A stretch of DNA of 12,372 bases from NCBI GenBank assembly GCA_021775835.1, contig JAJFHC010000232.1, forward strand, positions 1 through 12,372. The letters run 5' to 3'. Shown piece after piece: positions 1 through 6,492 of the stretch (its first letter is position 1; each line of letters starts with the position of its first letter). The notes under the pieces are model-generated. The model ran no database searches. It was not told the origin of the DNA and saw only the letters and a list, made by a program, of their open reading frames with translations. The DNA is from Hyphomicrobiales bacterium. GTDB lineage: Bacteria; Pseudomonadota; Alphaproteobacteria; Rhizobiales; JAJFHC01. Made by a program: the position numbers and the translations under genes.

Positions 1-800
1 ACCGGCCCCAACATCGCCTCGCCGATCAACTCGGCCATGACACCCAGACCATATCCCTTGGCGCCGCCGGACGGCAGAATCGCGCCACCGTCAAAATAGT
101 CTTCCGGACGGCGCGTGGGGTTTCCATCAGCGTCAATCAGCGCCCCTTCGGGCAACAGGCCGCCGCCGCTCTGGGCTGCATAGATCCACCCGCCGGCAAT
201 CTTGGAAGTGGCAAAGTCAAGAACAACCGGCCCGCGCGCACCGCCTGGGATACCGAACGTGTATGGGTTGGTCGGCAGGAGCGCCTTGCACCCGCCATAA
301 GGTGTCACCATGCGCCAGTCCTTGCGCCCTCCACCGCCGATACAGATGTTCAGGCAACCTTGGTCAGCGCCTGCTTCAGCATAGGCACCCATGCGGCCCG
401 TATGACCGCAATTGACCACTGCCGTGACCGACATGCCTTGTGCCCTGGCGACCTCACAGCCATGTTGCATGGCCAGGGTCATGGCTGGCATGCCGATCCC
501 TTCATTGCCGTCGACGATCCAGGCACCACTGCCATTTTTCGCAAGTTGAGGCCGCCGGTCAGGTTTCATGTAGCCATCTTTGAACTGTTCGGTGTACTGC
601 ATCAGCCGCATGACGCCGTGGGACTCGACCCCGCAGAGGTTCGCTTCCACCAGATGTTCAGCGATCATGATCGCCACGTCGGCGTCGCATCCCGCCTTGC
701 GAAAGACCTTCACCGCCAGGGCAGTCATATCGGCTACCGGTATGACCTGCCTTTCGTCCTCAATGCCTAACTTGTCGGTTGTCTTCGATTTCCCCGGCAT
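1..800 (-). CDS. Ldh-family (malate/L-lactate type) NAD(P)-dependent dehydrogenase, partial (C-terminus beyond left edge)
   Basis: Soluble oxidoreductase of the malate/L-lactate dehydrogenase (Ldh_2) family, which interconverts 2-hydroxy and 2-oxo acids with NAD(P)H. The true substrate cannot be read from sequence. I translate 266 residues from the ATG at 800, preceded by a GGAGCAGGGG ribosome site. Family landmarks visible are ESHG (59-62, His61 at the substrate site), the [12 protein letters not shown] stretch (130-141), TNPYTFGIP (177-185) and the cofactor-region [20 protein letters not shown] (245-264). Members are usually about 330-360 residues, so roughly 70-95 residues are missing past the window edge. 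The start lies 14 bp after the GST stop, so the two are probably co-transcribed. The neighbouring GST does not define the substrate. The family call is firm; the substrate is unknown. Confidence 0.88.
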   Translation of the reverse strand, partial: MPGKSKTTDKLGIEDERQVIPVADMTALAVKVFRKAGCDADVAIMIAEHLVEANLCGVESHGVMRLMQYTEQFKDGYMKPDRRPQLAKNGSGAWIVDGNEGIGMPAMTLAMQHGCEVARAQGMSVTAVVNCGHTGRMGAYAEAGADQGCLNICIGGGGRKDWRMVTPYGGCKALLPTNPYTFGIPGGARGPVVLDFATSKIAGGWIYAAQSGGGLLPEGALIDADGNPTRRPEDYFDGGAILPSGGAKGYGLGVMAELIGEAMLGP

Positions 801-814
801 GCCCCTGCTCCAGA

Positions 815-1540
815 TTACGTTGCCACGACGAACCGGTCGGCATCAGGCATATGCGGCGGGAGGGCTCGGGTGAGAACGCGTGCAACGTCGATAACGTAAT
901 CGTCTCCTGGGACAGGCCATCGGTTTTTGGACCCAAGATAGGCAGAAATGCCAGGGTGCCGGATGACGTTTCTCTGAAGCTGGGCGAGGCTTGGAAAACT
1001 CTGGAGAATGTCAGCCTCGCGTTCGAGATACGCCGTCAGAGCTTCAGCCAGCATGACATCGGCAAAACTCAACCGCGTCCCGACTGCGTGTTCCCCACCG
1101 TTTTCAGCAAGAATACGTTCAAGGTGAACACCATATTTCGCAAGTGCCGCACAAAGCGCATCCAGTCCCGCCGCATGCGACTTCTGAAACGCGAAGGTTA
1201 TGGCAGGCTCACTGAAATCGACCACGGCTCCGGCAATCATGTCGCACGTGGCCGCCTCCACGGGACCGTCGCCATAAAAATCGCCGTGGCGGGCAAGATA
1301 CCGGATCATGGCGCCTGTCTGGGTAAGGTTCAGACCATCAATTTCAAGCAACGGCAATTGCCCGAACATCAGCTTGCCTGAGGATTTCAGGACCGCGAAA
1401 TCCTGCGACGACGCGATGGCACGGGTTTCAAACTCGATCTGGCAGGCAGCCAGCATCCATCGTGTGGTCTCAGCGCGGCCCCGGCCGGCGAAGTAATGCA
1501 GCCGCGCACCGCCTGCTGCCCGCGTATCCTGGATTTCCAT
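815..1540 (-). CDS. Glutathione S-transferase (alpha/pi/sigma-like, cytosolic)
   Basis: Cytosolic glutathione transferase that would conjugate glutathione to electrophiles. With the ATG at 1540 the protein has 241 residues. The N-terminal thioredoxin-like domain (about 12-85) shows [17 protein letters not shown], where Tyr16 matches the catalytic tyrosine of Tyr-type GSTs. It also has [10 protein letters not shown] with the cis-proline (about 60-69) and [10 protein letters not shown] (74-83), which binds the gamma-glutamyl part of glutathione. The helical C-domain carries the capping-box motif [14 protein letters not shown]. The tail of about 25 residues after it is longer than in many GSTs. 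A GTG at 1564 would add eight residues (VGKEGGGF), but it lacks a ribosome site, whereas GAAGG lies about 10 nt before the ATG. It is probably the first gene of a two-gene transcript with the Ldh-family gene. The similarity is to the class common in animals and some proteobacteria. Confidence 0.9.
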   Translation of the reverse strand: MEIQDTRAAGGARLHYFAGRGRAETTRWMLAACQIEFETRAIASSQDFAVLKSSGKLMFGQLPLLEIDGLNLTQTGAMIRYLARHGDFYGDGPVEAATCDMIAGAVVDFSEPAITFAFQKSHAAGLDALCAALAKYGVHLERILAENGGEHAVGTRLSFADVMLAEALTAYLEREADILQSFPSLAQLQRNVIRHPGISAYLGSKNRWPVPGDDYVIDVARVLTRALPPHMPDADRFVVAT

Positions 1541-1626
1541 GAAACCGCCGCCTTCTTTCCCCACGGGGAACAGATTCAGATATTAATCAGAGAATGTCGA
1601 CAGAGCAGCCGTTGAAAACGAGCACC

Positions 1627-2574
1627 TCATATCCGATTGAGACGTGTTCTGGCAAGTTCAGCGGCTTTGAGAAGCTGCTTTTCGCTCTGCCAGCCAATAA
1701 GGACGTAATCCAGCTTGCCGTCCGACCAGCGCACGACGCCCATGTCCAGCCGTTTCGAGTAGGCCGGTGTCCTCTTTTTACCGTTCATGGCGATAATGCA
1801 CAACGCCACGGGACGCCCCTGCCCATCGGGAAGATAGGCCAATTGCACAAGGGGCCGTTTGTCAAACGCCAAAATCTGTCCGCGCCGAAATTCAAGACCG
1901 GCTTCATCGAGATCCGGAATGGCAAGTCCGGTCCCAAGAGCCTTACCAAGACTCTTTTCCAGAGCGGCAACACCTTGTGCATCCGGTCGCGGCGATGGTT
2001 CGACGGTCGCTCGCGTATAGAGGTTCTGGTAGTCGACAACCGATGCAATCCAGCTGCCCATGCCAGGGCTCATGCCCGACTCGGACATACCCGACTCTGA
2101 TCCCGTATCAGGTGTCTTCGAAGCCATATCCGACTTCTCCGATTTGCTCGCAGGCATGCCGGCGTCAGGCATCGCCGACGCAACCTCGGTTTCCACTGGC
2201 GCTTGCCACCGATCGACAGCAATCCCGGCGCCTGCACCACCGGCAAACAGCACAACAGCCGCTGCAATTTGCCACCATCGCCCGGTTGCATTGTTAGTTG
2301 AACCTGAAGGTACAACTCGCTGTACGGACTCGGTTTTCACCACCCCGAAGTTACGGACAAACTCCGCCTGATCGACAACCGCATCTTCATCAAGATCATG
2401 GGTCGAACTATCCGAAAGCGCCTCGGCGCTCAAACGCATGAGCTTCAGCCGGGTCTGTGCTTCCTGATCGTCGGCGACCCGGTCCAGAAACGCGGCAGAA
2501 TCCTGGGCGTCCAGAGTGCCATCGGCGAATGCCAACAGGTCTTCATCGCTCAGGTTTTGGTTACTCTGCTTCAT
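1627..2574 (-). CDS. Membrane-bound anti-sigma factor without zinc motif
   Basis: A 315-residue protein that would hold the ECF sigma factor encoded directly upstream (11 bp gap) inactive at the membrane. The N-terminal cytoplasmic segment (8-50) begins LSDEDLLAFADGTLDAQD, the fold start seen in many anti-sigma factors, but it has no HxxxCxxC zinc motif. One transmembrane helix lies at about 100-121 (RWWQIAAAVVLFAGGAGAGI). A linker (124-175) rich in Ser, Asp, Gly, Pro and six Met follows, including a tandem SESGM repeat. Then comes a globular C-terminal domain (about 175-315) with the conserved-looking LEFRRGQILAFDKRPLVQLA and PVALCIIAM, typical of related alphaproteobacterial anti-sigma factors. 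N-in, C-out topology is inferred. The signal sensed is unknown; the Met-rich linker might respond to oxidants or metals, which is speculation. Confidence 0.82.
   Translation of the reverse strand: MKQSNQNLSDEDLLAFADGTLDAQDSAAFLDRVADDQEAQTRLKLMRLSAEALSDSSTHDLDEDAVVDQAEFVRNFGVVKTESVQRVVPSGSTNNATGRWWQIAAAVVLFAGGAGAGIAVDRWQAPVETEVASAMPDAGMPASKSEKSDMASKTPDTGSESGMSESGMSPGMGSWIASVVDYQNLYTRATVEPSPRPDAQGVAALEKSLGKALGTGLAIPDLDEAGLEFRRGQILAFDKRPLVQLAYLPDGQGRPVALCIIAMNGKKRTPAYSKRLDMGVVRWSDGKLDYVLIGWQSEKQLLKAAELARTRLNRI
2071..2100. repeat. 15-bp tandem repeat, two copies, inside the anti-sigma factor gene
   Basis: Units 2071-2085 and 2086-2100 agree at 13 of 15 positions. On the coding (minus) strand they give SESGM twice (residues 159-168) in the extracytoplasmic linker. 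This is a recent-looking in-frame duplication that could vary in copy number between strains. Confidence 0.8.
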
Positions 2575-2585
2575 TAATGCCGTCT

Positions 2586-3116
2586 CTACCGTCCGGTGTT
2601 ACGCAAGGGTGTGACATTCGACGTCTTTTCGAGTTCCTTACCCAAAGCCTGCCTTGCGCGCGCGATTCTGGACATCACCGTACCCACAGGTACGTCCAGA
2701 ATTTCCGCAGCTTGCGCATACGACAAACCCTCGACATTGACCAACATCAATGCAGACGACTGATGTTCAGGCAACGTCTCTACCAATGACAACACCTTGG
2801 AGAGGAAAATCTTCCCCATTACGTCGCGTTCGCCATCAACAAAAGTTACTGGATCAGGCAATCTGTCTTCAATCCCGCGGCGTGTTACTTCCCGGCGAAT
2901 ATCATTCTTCCAAATGGAATGGACGATCGTAAACATCCAGCTGTCCATGCGCGTGCCACGCTCAAACTGGTGATGCCGCGCCAGTGCACGCTCACATGCC
3001 GATTGCAGAAGGTCGTCGGCCCGGTCGCCATTGCGGCAAAGCATCAACGCAAAACGGCGAAGTCGGGGAAGCAGATCAATCAAGTCTGCCCGGAATGTCT
3101 GATCAGGACCGTCCAT
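2586..3116 (-). CDS. ECF-family RNA polymerase sigma factor
   Basis: Sigma-70-family factor of the extracytoplasmic function group, which directs RNA polymerase to a small regulon when released by its anti-sigma partner. With the ATG at 3116 it has 176 residues. Region 2 (about 10-80) includes FRADLIDLLPRLRRFALML, the core-binding DRADDLLQSACERAL and the DNA-contacting MDSWMFTIVHSIWKNDIRR. Region 4 (about 108-160) ends in the helix-turn-helix LSYAQAAEILDVPVGTVMSR. No C-terminal extension is present. A TTG at 3152 would add 12 residues, but AGGA and AGAGG lie just before the ATG, so I prefer the ATG. The anti-sigma gene follows 11 bp after the stop, a standard pair, and a secreted DUF4399 gene is divergent. 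The subgroup cannot be assigned without a tree. Confidence 0.93.
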   Translation of the reverse strand: MDGPDQTFRADLIDLLPRLRRFALMLCRNGDRADDLLQSACERALARHHQFERGTRMDSWMFTIVHSIWKNDIRREVTRRGIEDRLPDPVTFVDGERDVMGKIFLSKVLSLVETLPEHQSSALMLVNVEGLSYAQAAEILDVPVGTVMSRIARARQALGKELEKTSNVTPLRNTGR

Positions 3117-3173
3117 AGCCTCTGTCCTGCACGTTAAATGTTCGGGTGGCAAGCGGTGTCAGCACCGTCTTGG

Positions 3174-3197
3174 TCACATTTGATCAAACCGGTGTGA
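3174..3197. promoter_or_regulatory. Inverted repeats in the sigma/DUF4399 divergent gap (possible operator)
   Basis: TCACA (3174-3178) and TGTGA (3193-3197) form an inverted repeat around the perfect 10-bp palindrome TTTGATCAAA (3179-3188). It lies between the two divergent starts. This could be an operator for either gene, but short palindromes occur by chance and no known consensus is matched. Confidence 0.25.
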
Positions 3198-3238
3198 GCA
3201 AACTATGACCGCTCGGGTGTCGAATTTGGCGCAGAAAT

Positions 3239-3270
3239 GGAATAATTTCACGGGCGACTTGTTATCTACA
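3239..3270 (+). promoter_or_regulatory. Candidate ECF-type promoter of the DUF4399 gene
   Basis: GGAAT at 3239-3243 is followed after 17 bp by GTT (3261-3263) and then ATCTACA. This resembles ECF -35 (GGAAC/T) and -10 (GTT, or TCTA-type) elements. The -10 lies about 40 bp before the ATG at 3305, leaving a leader of about 30 nt. Its place opposite an ECF sigma gene supports control by that factor. No GGAA-type box occurs on the minus strand of the same gap, so the sigma gene itself does not show a matching promoter there. Confidence 0.45.
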
Positions 3271-3304
3271 AGTACAACAAATGAACACAGAGAGGACACA
3301 AACC

Positions 3305-3736
3305 ATGCGCTTTTCGAAGATTGCATTGGCTTCACTTGTCGCAGCCACAGTCAGCCTGACGGGTGCGGCAAGCGCACAATCCCCTTCAATGGAAGGCACG
3401 AAGGTCTATTTCGTCAACATCAAAGACGGCGACACGGTCAAAAGCCCGTTCAAGGTGGTCTTCGGCCTCAGCGGCATGGGGGTCGCACCGGCTGGCATCG
3501 ACAAGAAGGGCACCGGCCACCATCATCTGATCATCGACGAAAAAATCGAAGGCGAAGAACTCGAAGAAAACATCCCCAAGGATGAGCAGCACCGGCACTT
3601 TGGCGGCGGACAGACCGAGGCGATGGTCGAGTTGCCTGCTGGCAAGCACACCTTGCAACTGGTCCTGGGCGACAAGGACCACATTCCTCACGTGGCCCCG
3701 GTCAAGTCCGACGTCATCACGGTGACCGTTGAATAG
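3305..3736 (+). CDS. Secreted DUF4399 domain protein, His-rich
   Basis: Small exported protein of 143 residues. A Sec signal peptide (MRFSKIALASLVAATVSLTG onward) ends at an AASA-Q cleavage site after residue 24. The mature part is a single DUF4399 domain: VYFVNIKDGDTVKSPFKVVF (34-53), GHHHLIIDE (71-79), DEQHRHFGGGQTEA (93-106), KHTLQLVLGDKDHIPH (114-129). The conserved histidines (72-74, 96, 98, 115, 126, 129) suggest a metal or ligand site, but the function of this family is unknown to me. The start is the ATG at 3305 with AGAGGA about 8 nt upstream. An in-frame ATG at 3281 would add eight residues before the signal peptide and has a poorer ribosome site. It is divergent from the ECF sigma gene, likely part of its regulon, and followed by a hairpin terminator. 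Confidence 0.9.
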   Translation: MRFSKIALASLVAATVSLTGAASAQSPSMEGTKVYFVNIKDGDTVKSPFKVVFGLSGMGVAPAGIDKKGTGHHHLIIDEKIEGEELEENIPKDEQHRHFGGGQTEAMVELPAGKHTLQLVLGDKDHIPHVAPVKSDVITVTVE

Positions 3737-3751
3737 CATGTTTATGAATCG

Positions 3752-3789
3752 CGCCAGCGGAAAAGAGGCAACAATTCGTTCCGCTGGCG
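3752..3789 (+). terminator. Strong hairpin, likely terminator after the DUF4399 gene
   Basis: Perfect 11-bp inverted repeat: CGCCAGCGGAA (3752-3762) pairs with TTCCGCTGGCG (3779-3789) across a 16-nt loop. It starts 16 bp after the stop codon. No clear run of T follows, so it may stop transcription inefficiently or stabilise the mRNA end. Confidence 0.5.
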
Positions 3790-3793
3790 TTCC

Positions 3794-3840
3794 CCGCCCG
3801 GGCAGCGTACCGCAGAGTTCGTGCGGATTGGACCGGGCGG
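3794..3840. other. Nested inverted repeats in the gap before the DUF3303 gene
   Basis: Outer arms CCGCCCGG (3794-3801) and CCGGGCGG (3833-3840) pair over 8 bp and enclose an inner stem, CCGCA (3810-3814) with TGCGG (3822-3826). This lies directly after the terminator-like hairpin. It could be a structured leader or a bidirectional terminator element; the sequence does not decide. Confidence 0.4.
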
Positions 3841-3845
3841 ACATT

Positions 3846-3867
3846 GCTGTTACATTTTCTGTTACAG
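3846..3867. repeat. Direct repeat CTGTTACA, two copies 14 bp apart
   Basis: CTGTTACA occurs at 3846-3853 and 3860-3867, upstream of the DUF3303 gene and just after the nested hairpin. Copy-to-copy spacing is 14 bp, not a full helical turn. It may be a regulator site or chance. Confidence 0.35.
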
Positions 3868-3906
3868 GGTCACGGTTGGCGAAGGCCCGTTGGGGGAGAC
3901 ATTGAC

Positions 3907-4188
3907 ATGCTGTTCATGGTGATCGAGCACTTTCGCGATCAGGATGCGGCAGCGGTCTACGACAGGGTCGGGCAACAGGGTCGCATGATGCCTGACGGCC
4001 TGGTTTTCAAGGACAGTTGGGTTACGGCCGATCTTGGCCGATGTTTTCAGATTGTCGAATGTGACGACACCACCCTGTTTCAGCAATGGGTCGCGCAATG
4101 GACCGATCTCGTGGAATTCGAGATTGTGCCGATCGCAAAAGGCACCACAACAGCAAACGCGATTGCAGCCGCCTCCCCCATGGACTAA
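3907..4188 (+). CDS. DUF3303 domain protein
   Basis: A 93-residue soluble protein with no signal peptide or membrane helix. It matches my knowledge of the DUF3303 family: MLFMVIEHFRDQDAAAVYDR at the start, GRMMPDGLVFKDSWV (25-39), RCFQIVECDD (45-54) and WTDLVEFEIVPI (65-76). The pattern suggests a small alpha/beta ferredoxin-like fold. Its biochemical role is unknown. The start is the ATG at 3907, preceded by GGGGGAG at 8 nt. A TTG at 3844 would extend it through low-quality sequence without a ribosome site. It is the first gene of a four-gene plus-strand run (AsnC-type domain, racemase, transporter), which suggests a role linked to amino or organic acid metabolism, an inference from context only. 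Confidence 0.82.
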   Translation: MLFMVIEHFRDQDAAAVYDRVGQQGRMMPDGLVFKDSWVTADLGRCFQIVECDDTTLFQQWVAQWTDLVEFEIVPIAKGTTTANAIAAASPMD

Positions 4189-4254
4189 AACAAGCGTCGG
4201 GCTAGGTATTCTTGCCGGGCAAGCCTTGGAAACTCCAAATTCGGGAATAGCGCC

Positions 4255-4491
4255 GTGGTACCGTTTTTCGTTCAGATCAAATGTGAATTGGGCCAGGCCT
4301 ACAGCGTGGCGGACCAGATTGCGGATGCCGAGATCGCCTCCGAGATTTACTCCACCGCCGGCGATTTTGACTTGCTGGTGAAATTCTATGTGGAAAAGGA
4401 CACCGATATCGGCCATTTCGTGAACGAACGCGTACATCCTTTCAAGGGCATACGCGATACCTATACCATCATCACTCACCGGGTGTTCTGA
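4255..4491 (+). CDS. Stand-alone AsnC/Lrp ligand-binding (RAM) domain protein
   Basis: A 78-residue protein consisting only of the effector-binding domain found at the C-terminus of Lrp/AsnC regulators; the DNA-binding helix-turn-helix is absent. Visible features are VPFFVQIKCELGQAYSVADQ (2-21), EIASEIYSTAGDFDLLVKFY (26-45) with the GDFD turn typical of the domain, and IRDTYTIITHRVF at the end. Such proteins form oligomers and may bind amino acids or modulate full-length Lrp proteins; the role here is unproved. The start is GTG at 4255 with GGGAA upstream. The stop is separated by a single base from the next ATG (4493), which implies translational coupling with the racemase-family gene. The domain is complete by family standards, so this is not a broken Lrp gene. 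Confidence 0.88.
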   Translation: MVPFFVQIKCELGQAYSVADQIADAEIASEIYSTAGDFDLLVKFYVEKDTDIGHFVNERVHPFKGIRDTYTIITHRVF

Positions 4492-4492
4492 C

Positions 4493-5200
4493 ATGGCGTT
4501 CTCATGGCCCGACCATGCTTCCAGCGTTCATTTGGGCGTGTTGATGTTGAATACCAATTTCCCCCGTCTCAACGGCGACATAGGCAACCCGGCCACCTTC
4601 CCGTTCAGGGTTGACCACAAAGTCATTGAATCTGCCACGCCGGACTCTATCGTCAGAAGCGACGGACCGGCACCATTCGTAAGAGCCGATTTTATCGACG
4701 GCGCCTCCAGTCTGGTCGAGAATGGCGCAACCGTGATCACCACGAGCTGTGGATTCCTGTGTGTCTGCCAGGACGAGTTCGCAGACGCGTTGCCGGTACC
4801 GGTGGTCACCTCGTCGCTGACGATGCTGCCCAGCCTCGCCCATGAACATGGCCGCGACCGGCCTATCGGAATCCTGACGTTTGATGGTCCGACCCTGTCG
4901 AAGATGAAATTGCCTGACGGCACAGGACCTGTCGTTATCCAGGGCCTCGAAGACGGTGACGAACTTTTCCCCGTGATTAGCCGGGACGGTTTGGAACTGG
5001 ATCCGGCAATGGCCGAACGCGACGCAATAAAGGCCGCCCGTGCCCTCAAGGCGCGCGCACCGGACATGGTTGCTGTCGTTATTGAGTGTACGAACCTGCC
5101 GCCATACCGATCAGTCATCGAGAAAGAAGTCGGTGTTCCGGTCTATGATTTTCGCGACGCCATAGCCAAGGCCATGCCCTCGTCATCACCGATATCGTGA
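4493..5200 (+). CDS. Aspartate/glutamate racemase-family protein
   Basis: A 235-residue cytoplasmic enzyme of the Asp/Glu/hydantoin racemase superfamily, which uses two cysteines as acid/base on either side of an alpha-carbon. Both are present: Cys86 in VITTSCGFL and Cys199 in VVIECTNLPPY. The N-terminus HLGVLMLNTNFPRLNGDIGN (13-32) is characteristic of a subgroup often annotated only as a hypothetical or racemase-like protein. The substrate could be an amino acid, a hydantoin or an aryl-malonate-like acid; sequence alone does not tell. Its ATG follows the AsnC-domain stop by one base, and a putative transporter gene lies 21 bp downstream. This suggests one transcript handling uptake and conversion of a small acid. 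Confidence 0.85.
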   Translation: MAFSWPDHASSVHLGVLMLNTNFPRLNGDIGNPATFPFRVDHKVIESATPDSIVRSDGPAPFVRADFIDGASSLVENGATVITTSCGFLCVCQDEFADALPVPVVTSSLTMLPSLAHEHGRDRPIGILTFDGPTLSKMKLPDGTGPVVIQGLEDGDELFPVISRDGLELDPAMAERDAIKAARALKARAPDMVAVVIECTNLPPYRSVIEKEVGVPVYDFRDAIAKAMPSSSPIS

Positions 5201-5221
5201 TAGCGTCCTAGAAAGCAGTCG

Positions 5222-6163
5222 ATGGCTGGATTCCTGCAATTGCTTGGACGCCATAGCGCAATTCTGCTGGCGATCAGCCTAGCCTTTGGTTTGCTGATGC
5301 CCGGTATTGCCGGCCTGTTCCGTCCACTTTTGACACCCTCCGTCTTTGTCATGCTCGCCTTTGCCATGACCCGGGTCGATCTGTCCGCGACCAAATCCCA
5401 TATCCGGAAACCCGGAATGCTCCTGGCAACCCTGTTCTGGATCAACATCGTGCTTCCGGTCTGTTTTGGACTGGCGGTCTGGATAATCGGTGAGGAAAAA
5501 CTTGGCCTCGGCTTAGCCCTTGCCATTGTGCTGATCGGTGCGGCACCGCCGATCATTTCCTCCCCGGCGATGAGTTACCTGCTCGCTCTCAACGGTGCAC
5601 TAAGCCTGACATTTCTTTTGCTTTCCACCGCGCTCACGCCACTGATCACACCAGCCATGACCGGCCTCTTTATCGAAGGCGAAATGCCCCTGTCACCACT
5701 CGATCTGGCGGAACGGCTGGCCTATCTCATCGGTGGTTCATTTGTCGTTGCCTTCATCCTGCGCCGCTTCATGGGACTAGAACGCATTCAGAAATCGCAA
5801 GGCGTGTTCGACGGCCTGAATGTTTTCCTCATGATCATCTTCGCGATCGCCTTGATGGACGGCATCGGCGCAAAATTTCTGGAGGATCCGCTAAAACTTC
5901 TGGGTTTCATCGTGCTGGCTTTCGCCTTTGCATTCGGCATGTTCGCCCTCACGACGGCCGTGTTCTGGCGCCATGACCGCACGTTTGCCACGACCATCGG
6001 GTACTCAGCAAGTTTCAGAAACATCGCACTGGCGGTCGGTGCTCTCGGGATTGCCGTTCCAGACGACACATGGACCATGTTCGCCATGATCCAGTTTCCG
6101 ATCTATATCTGCCCGCTCCTGCTCAAGCCTATCTGCAGACATCTGCTGGCAGATCGTTCCTAG
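5222..6163 (+). CDS. SBF/BASS-type membrane transporter (bile acid:sodium symporter-like)
   Basis: An integral inner-membrane protein of 313 residues with about ten hydrophobic segments (roughly 12-31, 36-54, 66-90, 95-113, 118-140, 164-181, 200-218, 225-248, 262-280 and 284-303). Two conserved broken-helix regions typical of the sodium/bile-acid symporter superfamily can be seen: IGAAPPIISSPAMSYLLAL (105-123) and SASFRNIALAVGAL (262-275). The family imports organic anions, often with sodium; the substrate here is unknown. Length is normal for the family. The start is the ATG at 5222 with only a weak purine run (AGAAAG) upstream, consistent with coupling to the racemase gene 21 bp before. The stop lies in the CTAG at 6160-6163 shared with the convergent HlyU-family gene. 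Confidence 0.82.
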   Translation: MAGFLQLLGRHSAILLAISLAFGLLMPGIAGLFRPLLTPSVFVMLAFAMTRVDLSATKSHIRKPGMLLATLFWINIVLPVCFGLAVWIIGEEKLGLGLALAIVLIGAAPPIISSPAMSYLLALNGALSLTFLLLSTALTPLITPAMTGLFIEGEMPLSPLDLAERLAYLIGGSFVVAFILRRFMGLERIQKSQGVFDGLNVFLMIIFAIALMDGIGAKFLEDPLKLLGFIVLAFAFAFGMFALTTAVFWRHDRTFATTIGYSASFRNIALAVGALGIAVPDDTWTMFAMIQFPIYICPLLLKPICRHLLADRS

Positions 6164-6492
6164 AGCATATCCGGGTCAGACGGTTCAGGCTTTGACAGTG
6201 CGCTGTCGCCCTGTTCGTCCACGATCTGCTTGCCCTTCCGGACCGTCCATTCGATGGCATCGTCGCGGGAGGAAAAGGTGTCGGCCCTGATAAAGCGATG
6301 CTCGCCGGCGCTCTCAGCCCCGTCCTTGGAAATGACACCGGCCAGACGCCACTGCGAGCCTTCCTTGATCGGCGCTGCGTGAATTAGAAAGCCATCATGA
6401 ATGACAGGCTCTTCCATAACCGGCTCGCCGGAATCTTCCGACGCACTATTGCCACCGGTCAGGCCGCGCATAAGATTTGAAAACAGTCCCAT
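6160..6492 (-). CDS. HlyU-family protein (PF10115-like)
   Basis: A small protein of 110 residues from the ATG at 6492, preceded by GTAGG at 8 nt. A TTG two codons upstream is possible but less likely. The hydrophobic start MGLFSNLMRGL and a linker precede the conserved domain: FLIHAAPIKEGSQWRLAGVI (35-54), HRFIRADTFSSRDDAIEWTV (65-84) and KGKQIVDEQGD (86-96), matching the family named after the HlyU activator. No helix-turn-helix is evident, so a direct transcriptional role should not be assumed. It lies 49 bp downstream of the thiolase stop on the same strand and may be the last gene of the paa transcript. Its stop overlaps that of the convergent transporter gene. Confidence 0.8.
   Translation of the reverse strand: MGLFSNLMRGLTGGNSASEDSGEPVMEEPVIHDGFLIHAAPIKEGSQWRLAGVISKDGAESAGEHRFIRADTFSSRDDAIEWTVRKGKQIVDEQGDSALSKPEPSDPDML

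Noticed and set aside
779..1381. 200-codon plus-strand frame opposite the GST gene
   Set aside because: Antisense shadow of a clear GST with Tyr16 and the GSH-site motifs.
1541..1626. Promoter or terminator between the anti-sigma and GST genes
   Set aside because: AT-rich patches (for example ATTAATATC on the minus strand) are present, but I find no convincing pair of boxes and no hairpin, so no feature is called in this 86-bp gap.
3117..3152. TTG at 3152 as the sigma factor start
   Set aside because: It adds 12 residues without similarity; the ATG at 3116 has AGGA/AGAGG just upstream and fits the family's N-terminus.
3174..3197. CRP/FNR-like site
   Set aside because: The half-sites are in the order TCACA...TGTGA with 14 bp between, the reverse of the TGTGA-N6-TCACA consensus. 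Kept only as a low-confidence unnamed inverted repeat.
4189..4254. Possible frameshift joining DUF3303 and the AsnC-type domain into one gene; also a small palindrome CTTGCC-G-GGCAAG at 4211-4223
   Set aside because: Both proteins are full length for their families and have their own starts, so they are separate genes. The palindrome has only a 1-3 nt loop and no T-run, so I do not call a terminator.
3862..4494. 210-codon minus-strand frame opposite the DUF3303 and AsnC-domain genes
   Set aside because: It spans an intergenic gap and two recognisable plus-strand genes, and its product resembles nothing I know.
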